64,000 nucleotides of DNA from assembly GCF_014268585.2 (NCBI RefSeq), contig NZ_CP077092.1, forward strand, positions 3,348,001 through 3,412,000, in the 5' to 3' direction. The translations under genes were made by a program, and so were the position numbers. Origin of the DNA: Pseudomonas iranensis (GTDB taxonomy: Bacteria > Pseudomonadota > Gammaproteobacteria > Pseudomonadales > Pseudomonadaceae). Numbering within the stretch: the first letter of the stretch is position 1; each line of letters starts with the position of its first letter. Below are positions 25,416 to 34,598 of this stretch, one piece after another. Under the pieces are notes generated by a model. The model did no database searches. It saw nothing but the letters and a program-made list of their open reading frames with translations, and was not told the origin of the DNA.

Positions 25416-25901
25416 ATGTCCCTCGCTCCCGGAAGTCTATTGGCCTTGGCTGTGGGTGTCTGCTTTTGCACATCCGTGCTCGGACAAGGGGCAGCAGACA
25501 GCGATTCTCCACCGGCGATACTGCCATTGGCATCCGAGAGTGCGCCGAGACTCATTGCCTACCCGCCGCTTGCCGAGCCGCTCGCCCGTGGAGTGGTCAT
25601 CATCCAGTTTCGAACAGAGCACGCCAGGATCATGCCGGTATTTGGCAAAGTGGCTGCGCAGGTATCACCACGCTTAGGTCACCTTCACGTGACCGTCGAT
25701 GACTGGAAAGGTACGTGGGCGCACACCAGTGAAGACCCGATTATCCTGGTCGGGCTAACGCCCGGTCCTCACAGAGTTCTCTTGGAAGTGGCCGACCCGA
25801 CGCACCAGATCATCACCAGTACGACAGTGAGTTTTACAGTACCGGAGAAGAAACTGATGGACGCTCCCCGTACTGACGATGATCACGCGGTAAAGCCATG
25901 A
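25416..25901 (+). CDS. DUF6130-like exported protein
   Basis: The 161-residue protein has a signal peptide (LLALAVGVCFCTSVLGQG) and a domain with RLGHLHVTVDDWKGTWAH and LTPGPHRVLLEVADPTHQ. That pattern, a histidine-containing strand followed by a PGxHxVxLE turn, is that of DUF6130/DUF4399-like periplasmic proteins. Their function is unknown. It is a single gene, convergent with trkH. Confidence 0.65.
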   Translation: MSLAPGSLLALAVGVCFCTSVLGQGAADSDSPPAILPLASESAPRLIAYPPLAEPLARGVVIIQFRTEHARIMPVFGKVAAQVSPRLGHLHVTVDDWKGTWAHTSEDPIILVGLTPGPHRVLLEVADPTHQIITSTTVSFTVPEKKLMDAPRTDDDHAVKP

Positions 25902-25960
25902 CTGCCGTGCTATTCACCGAAACAGGCAACGATCGGCGTCTCTGTCAGCGACTACCTGGC

Positions 25961-27415
25961 TCAATATCTCCAGAAAACCGGGGTCACGAGCACCAACACC
26001 GTCAGGATCTCTAACCTGCCTAGCAGCATGCCAACGGTGAGTAGCCATTTGGCCGCATCGGGCAGTGACGAGAAATTACCTGCCGGGCCGATGATTGTGC
26101 CCAGGCCTGGGCCGACGTTACACACCGCCGTAGCGGCACCGCTCAGGGCGGTAATCCAATCAAGCCCGATCAGCGCCAGGCCCAAAGCGATGGCGGCAAT
26201 CGTGATGGTGAAAAAAAACGAGAAGGTCAGCAGCGAACGGACGATTTCCTCGTCGATGGGATGGCCGTTGTATTTTTTCTGAATCACGGCTCGGGGATGG
26301 ATCAACTGCTTCAAGCTACTGACCAGAAGCGCGGCAGCCACCTGAAAACGGAAGATTTTCAGCCCGCCTGCTGTTGAGCCGGAACAGCCACCGACGAAGG
26401 TCAGATAGAAAAACAGCAACACAGCGAAGCTGCCCCACAAGGTGTAGTCGCCAACCGCAACTCCGGTGGTCGTGACCACCGAGGTCACATTGACCGCCAC
26501 GATACGAAACGCGTCCCACCATCCGTAATCGCTGTGAAAATACAGCCAGGTACCTACTGCCAACGATGTGACGAGCAGGAATCCAATAAACCCGCGTACC
26601 TGGTGATCCCTGATCAGCGCACGCCGATTGCCTCGACATGTAGCGACGTACAAGGTGAATGGCAGGCTGCCCAGGATCATGATGACTACCGCCACCCAGT
26701 GAATTGCTGGCTGCTCCCAGTGCCCGAGGGAGGAGTCCGACGTCGAGAACCCGCCGGTGGAGATCAACGACATTGCGTGGTTGATCGCTTCGAATGGGGT
26801 CATTCCTGCGAGCCAGAGCGCCAAAGTGCCGACACCCGTCAGGCCCAGATAGAGCAAAAGGATGTACTTGGCTGCGACATGAGAACGTGGTGTCACTTTC
26901 TCCGACCAGTCCGAGGACTCTGTCTGGAAAAGACGCATGCCGCCGACTCGCAAGAGCGGAAGAATTGCGACAGCCATGCCGATAAAACCGATGCCGCCTA
27001 ACCAGTGCAGCATGGAACGCCAGATCAACAAGCCGGGAGAGGCGCTATCCAGACCGGTGAGTACCGTCGAACCAGTGGTTGTGATGCCCGACATCGTTTC
27101 AAAGAACGCATCGGTGTAGCTGATATCGCTAATGAAAACCATGGGTAACGCTGCGAAGGCGCACACAACAACCCAGCTCGCGGTAGTCAGCAGGTACATG
27201 TCCCTGGGCCGAAGATTGCCAGTCTCCGGACGCCCTCGCATGATCAACAGCAGACCACAGATGAAGGTAATCAGACTCGACCAGAGAAAGGCCGACAGTT
27301 CGTCGCTATGCTCATAGACCACCAGCGTCATCATGGGTATAGCCATGCTTACCGCCAGGGTGATCAAAAAAATACCCAAAATGAAGCCGATAAGCCGAAT
27401 TGCTGCGAGGGACAT
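25961..27415 (-). CDS. trkH: TrkH family potassium uptake protein
   Basis: The inner-membrane protein has four pore repeats with the expected filter glycines: TTTGSTVL, STGGFS, TTTGVAVG and NVGPGLG. TrkH forms the K+ pathway and works with the NAD/ATP-binding subunit TrkA, normally encoded elsewhere. Starting at 27415 gives 484 residues, the usual family length; the frame extends upstream to a TTG at 27502 without a good ribosome site. It stands alone here. Confidence 0.88.
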   Translation of the reverse strand: MSLAAIRLIGFILGIFLITLAVSMAIPMMTLVVYEHSDELSAFLWSSLITFICGLLLIMRGRPETGNLRPRDMYLLTTASWVVVCAFAALPMVFISDISYTDAFFETMSGITTTGSTVLTGLDSASPGLLIWRSMLHWLGGIGFIGMAVAILPLLRVGGMRLFQTESSDWSEKVTPRSHVAAKYILLLYLGLTGVGTLALWLAGMTPFEAINHAMSLISTGGFSTSDSSLGHWEQPAIHWVAVVIMILGSLPFTLYVATCRGNRRALIRDHQVRGFIGFLLVTSLAVGTWLYFHSDYGWWDAFRIVAVNVTSVVTTTGVAVGDYTLWGSFAVLLFFYLTFVGGCSGSTAGGLKIFRFQVAAALLVSSLKQLIHPRAVIQKKYNGHPIDEEIVRSLLTFSFFFTITIAAIALGLALIGLDWITALSGAATAVCNVGPGLGTIIGPAGNFSSLPDAAKWLLTVGMLLGRLEILTVLVLVTPVFWRY

Positions 27416-27699
27416 CACGATACCGTTCCAAATTAGCGCCGCGCAGTATCGGATGCCCTCAATAAAGACTGCGTAAATTCTCCGTAAAATTTTTACCTGC
27501 AATCAGTCAGATTGCGGGAGTCAAAGCGTGGCTATGAGTCAATTACAGGCCTTCGCAACAGGCCAGAATCGGCAGAAGCCGCCAGTGCCAGCCCTCTTCG
27601 CATCAAACGAGTCCCGGCCTGACGCTGAATGCTGCGCGTAAAATCTGGCTGCAGCATGCAGCGCCGTGCAAACGGAATTTGATCTGCGCTGATCGCTCA

Positions 27700-27990
27700 T
27701 CAGGAGGAAACGAGTCTCTCGTAATCAGAGAAGGGCTTGAGCGCGCAGTACTGCACGTGCAGCAGATTCCCTTTGACGTAAGGCAGCGCCTCGATGTAAT
27801 CACGCGCCTCTTCGAAGGTGGCGGATTCCAGTTCAAACGCGGCACCGGGACCATCGGCCAGCCCATGAACTGCGCGCACGATACCGCCAGCGAAGCCTTG
27901 CCAAACGTGCACTACCTCCGGTTTCGCCAGCCGCTTGAAGTCTTCTGCCGCTCCATCAGCACGGCGAGTCAGAATCACGAAGGTTTTCAT
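27700..27990 (-). CDS. Small YciI-like (dimeric alpha/beta barrel) protein
   Basis: The 96-residue protein (MKTFVILTRRADG; AFELESATFEEARDYIEALPYV) has the beta-alpha-beta pattern of YciI-type or EthD-like dimeric barrels, which often accompany redox enzymes. It overlaps the upstream quinone-reductase-like gene by ATGA, so the two are translated together. No catalytic residues can be assigned with confidence. Confidence 0.65.
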   Translation of the reverse strand: MKTFVILTRRADGAAEDFKRLAKPEVVHVWQGFAGGIVRAVHGLADGPGAAFELESATFEEARDYIEALPYVKGNLLHVQYCALKPFSDYERLVSS

Positions 27991-28805
27991 GACACCTCCT
28001 CCGTTTTCAGCTGCTTGCGCTGGGTTGTTTCACCATACGCGACGTGCGCCATTATGCCGCTCTGGCCCACGGCCACATGCGGTTTAAGCTCATTGCGGGG
28101 AGTGTAGTCCCCACCGTTTTGGGGCCGGAAAGGTATTGGCGCATCTGTGAACAAATCCTCGAGCCGGGTGCGCCAAGCCTCTTTGGCTGCGACGGCATCT
28201 GCGGCGGTCAAGTTGCCAGTGCCGTATATGGCGAACGTCGGCAGCACATCGAACCCAGGAAAGTAGAGCGAGCCGTGCGTGATCGGAAACAGCAATTGCT
28301 CGAGTGGTCCGTTGATGCCGCGCGGCGAGTAGTCTTCTGCGGGGCCGCCGACAGCGACTGACAACATGGCCCGCTTGCCCTTGAAGGCGCCGTCACCATA
28401 GCGGTAGGCGTTGCCAGCGTCCTTGTAGCCGTGGGCGAGTCCGGCTGCCCAGACGCGATCTATCCATCCCTTCATGATGGCCGGCATGCCGTACCACCAA
28501 AGCGGAAACTGGAAGATGACAACGTCTGCCGCTAGAACCTTGTCTTGCTCCGCCGCCACGTCAGGACTTTGGCGGCGATGACGATAGGCGTGGGCGGACT
28601 CTGCTCCGAACGACAGTCGCTGAGGGTTGGCCCGCTGAGGAAAGTCGTTCTCGTCAAATATCGCTTTCCAGCCCATGGCGTATAGATCGGATTGCAGGAC
28701 CTCGTGTCCTTGCGCAGTCAAGCATTCAACAGACACATCCACCAGTTGCCGCGTTAGCGACGAAGGCTCGGGATGGGCATAGATGATCAGTACTTTTTTC
28801 GACAT
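27987..28805 (-). CDS. NAD(P)H dehydrogenase (quinone)-like flavoprotein
   Basis: The 272-residue protein starts MSKKVLIIYAHPEPSSLTR, the flavodoxin-like FMN/FAD phosphate loop of NQO1/MdaB/KefF-type reductases. QFPLWWYGMPAIMKGWIDRVWAAG (residues around 105-128) is the usual flavin-ring segment. These enzymes carry out two-electron reduction of quinones and azo compounds in the cytoplasm. A start at 28856 gives 17 extra residues unlike the family. It is divergent from a LysR gene 90 bases away, which probably controls it. Confidence 0.85.
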   Translation of the reverse strand: MSKKVLIIYAHPEPSSLTRQLVDVSVECLTAQGHEVLQSDLYAMGWKAIFDENDFPQRANPQRLSFGAESAHAYRHRRQSPDVAAEQDKVLAADVVIFQFPLWWYGMPAIMKGWIDRVWAAGLAHGYKDAGNAYRYGDGAFKGKRAMLSVAVGGPAEDYSPRGINGPLEQLLFPITHGSLYFPGFDVLPTFAIYGTGNLTAADAVAAKEAWRTRLEDLFTDAPIPFRPQNGGDYTPRNELKPHVAVGQSGIMAHVAYGETTQRKQLKTEEVS

Positions 28806-28894
28806 GAAGGACGGCTCCGCTGTGATTTCGAAGGAGTGTCGCGGGGCTCGGGCCATCTGTGAAATCGCAAAATTTTGCTGCTAACATAAGATCG

Positions 28895-29854
28895 ATGGAT
28901 ACCAGACGCCTTGATCTAAATCTGCTTGTGACGTTGGAGGCCCTTCTCATTGAGCAGAACGTGACCCGGGCTGCCGCCCGTCTGCATTTGAGCCAGCCAG
29001 CAGTCAGCGCTCAGTTGAGCCGTCTGCGCGACGTCTTCAACGACCCTCTTCTGATCCCCGCGCAGCGTGGAATGACGCCCACCGTCAAAGCCTTGGAGCT
29101 GCTCGTGCCGCTTCGCCAGGCACTTGACCAGGTAAGGGCGACCGTCACTACTCATCTGAATTTCGAGCCCGCGACGGCGAGCCTGACGGTATCAATCGCC
29201 TGCACGGATTACGTGCAGGCGGTTTTGATCAAACATCTCGTTGTCGCCATGCGACGCGAAGCGCCGGGTGTTCGCATCGCACTGCGCATCCTGGACGTAC
29301 CACAGCTGGAGCTGCAGATGACCCGCGGCGAGGTGGATCTGGCCGTGATAAACATGAACGGGGTTCCGCCCGCACTGCACTCGCAACACCTCTATGATGA
29401 GAGTTACGTGCTGATCGGGCGTCGTGGGCATCCAAGCCTGCGCGCGGACCTGACCGTGGATGAGTTCGCGCAGCTGGAACATGTCGTGGTGTCACTGCGC
29501 GGCGGAGGCTTCTCTACCTCGGTGGATCACGCCTTGGTAGCGCGCGGGCTGCGGCGTAACGTCGTTCATTCAGCGTCGTCATTCCTTCCAGTACCGGAGT
29601 TGGTCGCGCAGTCGGATTGTGTGGCCCTGGTTCCAAGTCGTCTTGTAGAAGGTCGCAGCGAGCAACTGCTGTGCGTAGCCCCTCCCTTGCCGGTGGAAGG
29701 TTTTGCGATTGGCTTGTTCTGGCATGAGCGGTCGGATGGGCACGCCGGCTTCAAATGGGTACGTGAGTTCATCACTCGCGTGGCCGATTCTCGTGCATCC
29801 GATTATGGCAATCCAAGAACTCTGACAACCTTAAAACCCGTCCAGACAAGCTAG
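28895..29854 (+). CDS. LysR family regulator (NodD/LeuO-like group)
   Basis: The 319-residue protein begins MDTRRLDLNLLVTLEALL and has the winged-helix segment NVTRAAARLHLSQPAVSAQLSRLR. Residues LTVSIACTDYVQAVLIKHL begin the effector domain, as in the NodD/LeuO/PcpR branch. A start at 28859 adds 12 residues without support. It is transcribed away from the quinone-reductase-like gene and is its likely regulator, perhaps answering to quinones or phenolics. Confidence 0.85.
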   Translation: MDTRRLDLNLLVTLEALLIEQNVTRAAARLHLSQPAVSAQLSRLRDVFNDPLLIPAQRGMTPTVKALELLVPLRQALDQVRATVTTHLNFEPATASLTVSIACTDYVQAVLIKHLVVAMRREAPGVRIALRILDVPQLELQMTRGEVDLAVINMNGVPPALHSQHLYDESYVLIGRRGHPSLRADLTVDEFAQLEHVVVSLRGGGFSTSVDHALVARGLRRNVVHSASSFLPVPELVAQSDCVALVPSRLVEGRSEQLLCVAPPLPVEGFAIGLFWHERSDGHAGFKWVREFITRVADSRASDYGNPRTLTTLKPVQTS

Positions 29855-30004
29855 CGTGTCGAGTACTCGATAGGTCAAAGGCTCGCTGGTTGGCTCGCTC
29901 TTGCAAGCTGGTTGAGGCAATAAATCTACATCCATCTACGTATGGCCGATTATGGTTTTATCGGCATACCTGAATGACTGTTTTTGGCCGGAAGCAGGCG
30001 GGTA

Positions 30005-30415
30005 TTACCTTGTTTCAGCTTCGTCAGGAGGCCAGCTCTCATAGAAAGAGCCGCCTACAGGGATCGGGTTGCCATCCATATGGTATGCGGCCCATGCCAG
30101 TACGTGTGCCATGCGTTCGGCAGCAACTGGCGACAGTCCGCAAGATTCTCTGACTTCGTCTAGCCGTACTCGGCAAACATCGAGGTGGCGTCGAACCCCG
30201 GAAAATCCACCAAGATAGAGAAAGAACTCGTCGAGAAGGATACCCACGCCTGGAACACCATAGGTGCCGGCCACACCTGGTGCCTCCTCATATAAGGCCT
30301 TCACATCATGGCCTTCCAAGGCCGCGACAGCGGTGAGTACCTCGCAAAAAGTATCTTTCATGCTGTTGCTGACCCAGAGGTCATAGCTGTTGCCGATAAT
30401 GATGGGCGCGCCCAT
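30005..30415 (-). CDS. Hypothetical protein, accessory, immunity-like
   Basis: Read from ATG 30415, this 136-residue soluble protein starts MGAPIIIGNSYDLWVSNSMKDTF and is acidic in its central part (LLDEFFLYLGGFSGVRRHLDV). No known family is recognised. It lies with other lone small genes and short repeated TTTTGGCCGGAAGC stretches (29975, 30546). An upstream start at 30478 exists. A role as an orphan immunity protein is a guess from size and context. Confidence 0.5.
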   Translation of the reverse strand: MGAPIIIGNSYDLWVSNSMKDTFCEVLTAVAALEGHDVKALYEEAPGVAGTYGVPGVGILLDEFFLYLGGFSGVRRHLDVCRVRLDEVRESCGLSPVAAERMAHVLAWAAYHMDGNPIPVGGSFYESWPPDEAETR

Positions 30416-30590
30416 GAGTCTTACTCTGATGTCGATAATGGAATGCTGAAGAAGAGGCGTATTCAGCCATGTAGCCAATTTTCAATAGGCCGTCTCCGCT
30501 CCGATTATTATCTTTTGGGGCTGGAAAAGGCCATGCGTGGACGGCTGCTTTTGGCCGGAAGCTGCCTCCCAGGCAGCGAACCGTGAATGG

Positions 30591-30902
30591 TCACTCGTCA
30601 AACAAGGTCCAGCCATGGCAAATGCCGGCAAAGTCTTTTGCCGTAAAAAATAATGTCAGTTCCTTTGGGTCAAATTCTTTGTAGAGCCAATGCCCAGGAA
30701 TGGGGCCTCTCGTTATCGCGTATTCCAAGCGGTATTTTTGAACAGGTCCAAAACCGAAGGAGCGTGAATTCAACTCAAACCTGTCACCTCTGTTGAGCGC
30801 CCATAGCTTTTCAACAAGGCAGTCATCAAGCACCACCTCTCCCGCTACCTCAACGAGATACTTTGAATGAAGTTTCTGTTGAAGCCTAACGCTTCTGGCC
30901 AT
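30591..30902 (-). CDS. Hypothetical protein of unknown function
   Basis: The 103-residue protein (MARSVRLQQKLHSKYLVEVAGEVVL) has a C-terminal part rich in aromatic residues (FTAKDFAGICHGWTLFDE). It has no signal or membrane segment. AGGTTG precedes the start. It belongs to the run of short accessory genes next to the insertion sequence; no function can be given. Confidence 0.5.
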   Translation of the reverse strand: MARSVRLQQKLHSKYLVEVAGEVVLDDCLVEKLWALNRGDRFELNSRSFGFGPVQKYRLEYAITRGPIPGHWLYKEFDPKELTLFFTAKDFAGICHGWTLFDE

Positions 30903-31006
30903 GCATCAACCTACCTATGAACAGTCCGAGCCTCGGCACAATAATACTTGACCATGATGATGACCGCTTTGGGTTGAAAAAAGTGCGTTGGGCGTCCGCT
31001 TTTGGT

Positions 31007-31024
31007 CCAGGCTGTGTGAAAACG
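31007..31024 (+). repeat. 18-bp copy of the IS1182-type right end, inverted
   Basis: CCAGGCTGTGTGAAAACG is the exact reverse complement of 33178-33195, the right end of the nearby IS. It lies 512 bases outside the likely left end of that IS, so it is either the end of an older copy or the real left end of a larger element. Confidence 0.6.
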
Positions 31025-31179
31025 TCAGCGTCGATAGGGACGGGGCGTCTCTACGTGAAGTCCGTAGATATACGGAATCATCTTCACTGCTCTGGAGGTC
31101 AGTTCTTACGACGTTGGTTAAAGGATTTCTTGAGTTCATCGGTATCATTACTCTCGCCCCTCTCAAATCAGGTCATGCC

Positions 31180-31461
31180 ATGAACCAAAACCCTATGGAA
31201 TCCTGCCCCCGCTGTGGATCGGTCCAACACGTCAGACCAAAGGGAATTCTGATAGGAGCAGCAAGCCCAAAAAAACGCTTCAATGGGGAACAAAAAGCAG
31301 GCTATCAACGCTTGGATCAGCTAGCAGTTGATGAATGCAAGCCTGCCCTTCTGAAAGCAGCGCCGCTGGAGCAGCTGGTTGATGGGTTTTATTGCGATCA
31401 TTGCGGGGTGGGTTTTGTAACAAGCGAGATTGTACAAGGTGTCGACCGAACATCGCTCTAG
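31180..31461 (+). CDS. Small zinc-ribbon-like protein
   Basis: The 93-residue protein has paired cysteines, CPRCG near residue 9 and CDHCG near residue 73, a pattern of a zinc ribbon separated by a helical insert. It begins MNQNPMESCPRCGS; the longer frame from 30988 covers the repeat at 31007 and is unlikely. No function is known. It lies between the perfect inverted copies at 31007 and 33178 and may have been carried by the mobile element. Confidence 0.5.
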   Translation: MNQNPMESCPRCGSVQHVRPKGILIGAASPKKRFNGEQKAGYQRLDQLAVDECKPALLKAAPLEQLVDGFYCDHCGVGFVTSEIVQGVDRTSL

Positions 31462-31518
31462 AGACGATGACGGGGGTTGTTTAGATCGAAACGGCTTTTC
31501 ATGACAGGCAGAAGTCGA

Positions 31519-33195
31519 GCACACCGGGTGAAAACGCCAGTGCTTGTCTAATCTTTTGATCGTCTAGATCGTATCGAGGACGATCATGAAGCGATTCATT
31601 GAAGGCGAGGCCCGGACGCAAGTGACTCTGCTGCCGGAGTGCCTGGACGATTACGTAACCGAAGAAAATCCAGTCCGAGTGGTCGACGTTTTCGTCGATG
31701 AACTCGACCTGGGCGCACTTGGGTTTGAGGGCGTCGATCCTGCTGCAACGGGTCGTCCGGCCTATCATCCAGCGGTCTTGCTAAAGATCTATATCTACGG
31801 CTATCTCAATCGGATTCAGTCCAGTCGCCGGCTTGAGCGTGAGGCCGAGCGCAACGTCGAGTTGATGTGGCTAACGGGGCGTTTGGCCCCGGACTTCAAA
31901 ACCATTGCCGACTTTCGCAAAGACAACGGCAAAGCCATTCGCAGCGTATGCCGCCAGTTCGTAGTTCTTTGTCGCAACCTCAATCTCTTCTCCCAATCGA
32001 TCATCGCCATCGACGGCAGCAAATTCAAAGCCGTCAATAATCGCGACCGCAACTTCACTCAGGGCAAGGTGAAGGCACGCATGCAGCAGATCGAGCAGAG
32101 CATTGATCGATATCTGGCGGCGATGGATTCGGCGGATCGGGCAACGCCCGAAGTGGCCGAGGCCAAAGCAGAGCGGCTTAAAGAAAAGATAGAAACACTG
32201 AAAAAGCAGATGCAGACACTCAAGGACATCGAGGCGCAGCTCCACGAAAGTCCAGACCAGCAGATCTCCCTCACAGACCCAGATGCACGCTCAATGGCTA
32301 CGAGCGGCCGAGGCACCGGAACGGTTGGCTGCAACGTACAAACAGCTGTCGACGACAAACACCATCTGATCGTTGCCCATGAGGTGCCAACGTTGGTAAT
32401 GATCGTGGGCAACTGAGCAATATGGCGAAACAAGCGCGTGAAGAAATCGAGGCTGAATCGCTAACGGTGGTGGCCGACCGAGGCTATTACAAAGGTCTGG
32501 AAATCCCTGCTTGCGAGCAAGCCGGCATCACTACCTTCGTACCGAAACACCCCACATCTGGCAGCAAAGCCGAAGGCCGATTTGGTAAGCAGGACTTCAT
32601 CTATCTTGCGGCGTCGGACGAGTATCGATGCCCTGCGGGACAGTTACTAACCAGGCGGCATTCGTCGATGGAAGACGGCATGTTATTGCATTGTTACTAC
32701 TTTTCGGGCTGCCAGTCCTGCTCAATGCAAAAGCAATGTACGACGGGTAAGGAGCGCCGTGTGAAGCGCTGGGAACATGAGGCTGTAGTCGACGCGATGC
32801 AGGTTCGGCTAGAACATGCCCCGGGGAAGATGAAGGTTCGCCGCCAGACTGTTGAACATCCTTTCGGAACGCTCAAGTACTGCATGGGAAGTACCCACTT
32901 CCTGACCAAAACCCTGCCGAGGGTGAGCACTGAGATGAGCCTTCATGTGCTCGCCTACAACCTCAAACGAATGATGAGCATCTTCGGCATCGCAGGACTG
33001 CTTGAGGCGATCAGGGCGTGAACCAAGCCGCTTGGCCGTTCGTGAGCGCCTGTTTGGGTCGCTGACGCGGCCCAAACGGCAATACGAACGCCTATGCAAC
33101 TGATCAAGGAAATTCGCGCTTCCGTCCGCTGATTCCACTGGCACCATCGCGACTTTCAGTTTGCGACGTATTTTGTGCGTTTTCACACAGCCTGG
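31519..33195 (+). mobile_element. IS1182-family insertion sequence, inactive
   Basis: The right end is 33178-33195. The left end is best placed at 31519-31536, where 13 of 18 bases match it in inverted form, about 50 bases before the transposase start as usual for this family. The transposase is frameshifted, so the element cannot move by itself. No clear target duplication was found. Confidence 0.6.
31586..33021 (+). pseudogene. IS1182-family transposase, broken by a one-base frameshift
   Basis: Two frames (31586-32416 and 32422-33021) together form one DDE transposase. The first part has the IS1182 N-terminus (YVTEENPVRVVDVFVDEL) and AIDGSKFKAVNN with the first Asp; the second holds VVADRGYYKG, the cysteine cluster CQSCSMQKQC and VEHPFGTLK with the Glu. 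After HEV at 32378-32386 one base is missing, so the reading goes to PTLVMIVGN and stops; adding one base restores HEVTNVGNDRGQLSNMAKQ. The split lies in the catalytic domain, so the protein is inactive. Confidence 0.85.
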
Positions 33196-33452
33196 GCCGA
33201 TAGCTGCCATCCGCCACCGGCAGCTATCAGCTGAGACGCCCGTACATCGGCCCAAGCAAGCCAAGCCACTCACAACACCTGTCCGCAGGTTTGTCCTGCC
33301 TGAACTCCCAAACCCGCACAAAAAAACCACCGATGCGTTGTCAGTTGATCCTTTTCAGCCTATCTTCAATAAAACCTATACAGCCAACCTGTATGCGTAC
33401 AACCTTTTCGCCAGACATTGGTCCCGACTCAGCACCGCCACGAGTAACCCGA
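33022..33452. other. IS right flank and upstream region of folE
   Basis: The first part (to 33195) is the non-coding end of the IS. The rest has no convincing gene. A TATACA at 33377-33382 followed by CGTACA at 33396-33401 is a poor version of the light-box motif seen at 34014 and 57610, and may be the folE promoter. Confidence 0.4.
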
Positions 33453-34010
33453 ATGAGCCCACTATTAGCCAGCCATTACCGTGAAATCCTCGTTGGCGTC
33501 GGTGAGAACCCGGAACGCGAGGGTTTGCTGGATACGCCCCAGCGCGCCGCCAAGGCGATGCAATACCTGTGCAACGGTTACGCGATGAGCCTGGAAGACG
33601 TCACCAACGGTGCGCTGTTCGAGTCGCAGAGCGATGAAATGGTGATCGTCAGCGACATCGAGCTTTATTCGCTGTGTGAGCACCATATGCTGCCGTTTAT
33701 CGGCAAGGCGCATGTGGCGTATATCCCCACTGGCCGGGTGCTGGGGCTGTCCAAGGTGGCACGGGTGGTCGACATGTTCGCGCGGCGTCTGCAGATCCAG
33801 GAAAACCTTACTCGGCAGATTGCTCAGGCGATCCAGCAGATCACCGATGCTGCCGGTGTCGCGGTGGTTATTGAAGCCAGGCACATGTGCATGATGATGC
33901 GCGGCGTCGAGAAGCAGAATTCGATCATGACCTCCTCGGTCATGCTCGGTGCCTTTCGCGACAGCTCGACGACGCGGCAGGAATTTCTCCAGCTCATCGG
34001 CCGGCGCTAG
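33453..34010 (+). CDS. folE: GTP cyclohydrolase I
   Basis: The 185-residue enzyme converts GTP to dihydroneopterin triphosphate, the first step of folate and pterin synthesis. The zinc site is visible as CEHHMLPF and the second cysteine in [27 protein letters not shown] is the N-terminal signature. The longer frame from 33291 adds unconserved residues, so ATG 33453 is chosen. Its neighbours (DUF3833, SDR, DUF6482) and a light-box motif between folE and the next gene suggest this is the light-induced folE copy, perhaps making pterin cofactors for photolyases. Confidence 0.92.
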   Translation: MSPLLASHYREILVGVGENPEREGLLDTPQRAAKAMQYLCNGYAMSLEDVTNGALFESQSDEMVIVSDIELYSLCEHHMLPFIGKAHVAYIPTGRVLGLSKVARVVDMFARRLQIQENLTRQIAQAIQQITDAAGVAVVIEARHMCMMMRGVEKQNSIMTSSVMLGAFRDSSTTRQEFLQLIGRR

Positions 34011-34013
34011 GCC

Positions 34014-34037
34014 TATACACAGCCTGTTAACTGTACA
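34014..34037 (+). promoter_or_regulatory. LitR-type light-response box (TATACA-N12-TGTACA)
   Basis: TATACA, 12 bases, TGTACA matches the T(G/A)TACA-N12-TGTA(C/T)A consensus I recall for the B12-dependent photosensor regulator LitR in Pseudomonas. It lies 19 bases before the DUF3833 gene. The same layout precedes the photolyase gene at 57671. Confidence 0.6.
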
Positions 34038-34055
34038 AGCTCAAGGAGTAGGAAG

Positions 34056-34598
34056 ATGACCCGATTTCTGCTGCTGTTAGGACTGGCGCTCAGCATCGCA
34101 AGCTGCGGCAGTGTCGATGTTGCTCGTTATGCGGATCAGCAACCGGCATTGAATCTGGAGCAGTTTTTCAGCCAGCCCGTCAAAGCCTGGGGAATGTTCC
34201 AGAAGCGCAACGGCGAAGTGGTCAAGCGTTTCGAGGTCGATATCGCCAGCCGTCGTGAAGGTGAAAACCTTATCCTCGACGAGCGCTTCCGTTACAGCGA
34301 CGGCACTCGTGAACGTCGGGTCTGGACCCTCACTCCCGGGGGCAATGGTCAGTGGAGCGGTCGTGCGCACGATGTGGTCGGTGTCGCACAGGGCCAGATC
34401 GCAGGCAACACCTTCCACTGGCGTTATCGCCTGAACCTGCCAGTTGATGATTCGACCTACGAGATGAGCATGGACGACTGGATGTACCTGGTCGACGAAG
34501 ACACGTTGATCAACCGCACCCGTATGTCCAAGTGGGGTTTCGAAGTCGGTCAGGTGACGGTGTTCTTCCGTCGTCAGAGCGCCGGGGCGAACCCATGA
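34056..34598 (+). CDS. DUF3833 family lipoprotein
   Basis: The 180-residue protein has a lipoprotein signal ending in the lipobox IASC-GS, so it is anchored to a membrane on the periplasmic side. The body (LEQFFSQPVKAWGMFQKRNGEVV, YEMSMDDWMYLVDEDTLINRT) is typical of DUF3833. Its function is unknown; it is often found beside folE and SDR genes in light-response sets. AAGGAG precedes the start. It overlaps the next gene by ATGA. Confidence 0.85.
   Translation: MTRFLLLLGLALSIASCGSVDVARYADQQPALNLEQFFSQPVKAWGMFQKRNGEVVKRFEVDIASRREGENLILDERFRYSDGTRERRVWTLTPGGNGQWSGRAHDVVGVAQGQIAGNTFHWRYRLNLPVDDSTYEMSMDDWMYLVDEDTLINRTRMSKWGFEVGQVTVFFRRQSAGANP

Noticed and set aside
32384..32422. Programmed frameshift in the transposase
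   Set aside because: No slippery run or downstream structure seen, and IS1182 transposases are normally one frame.
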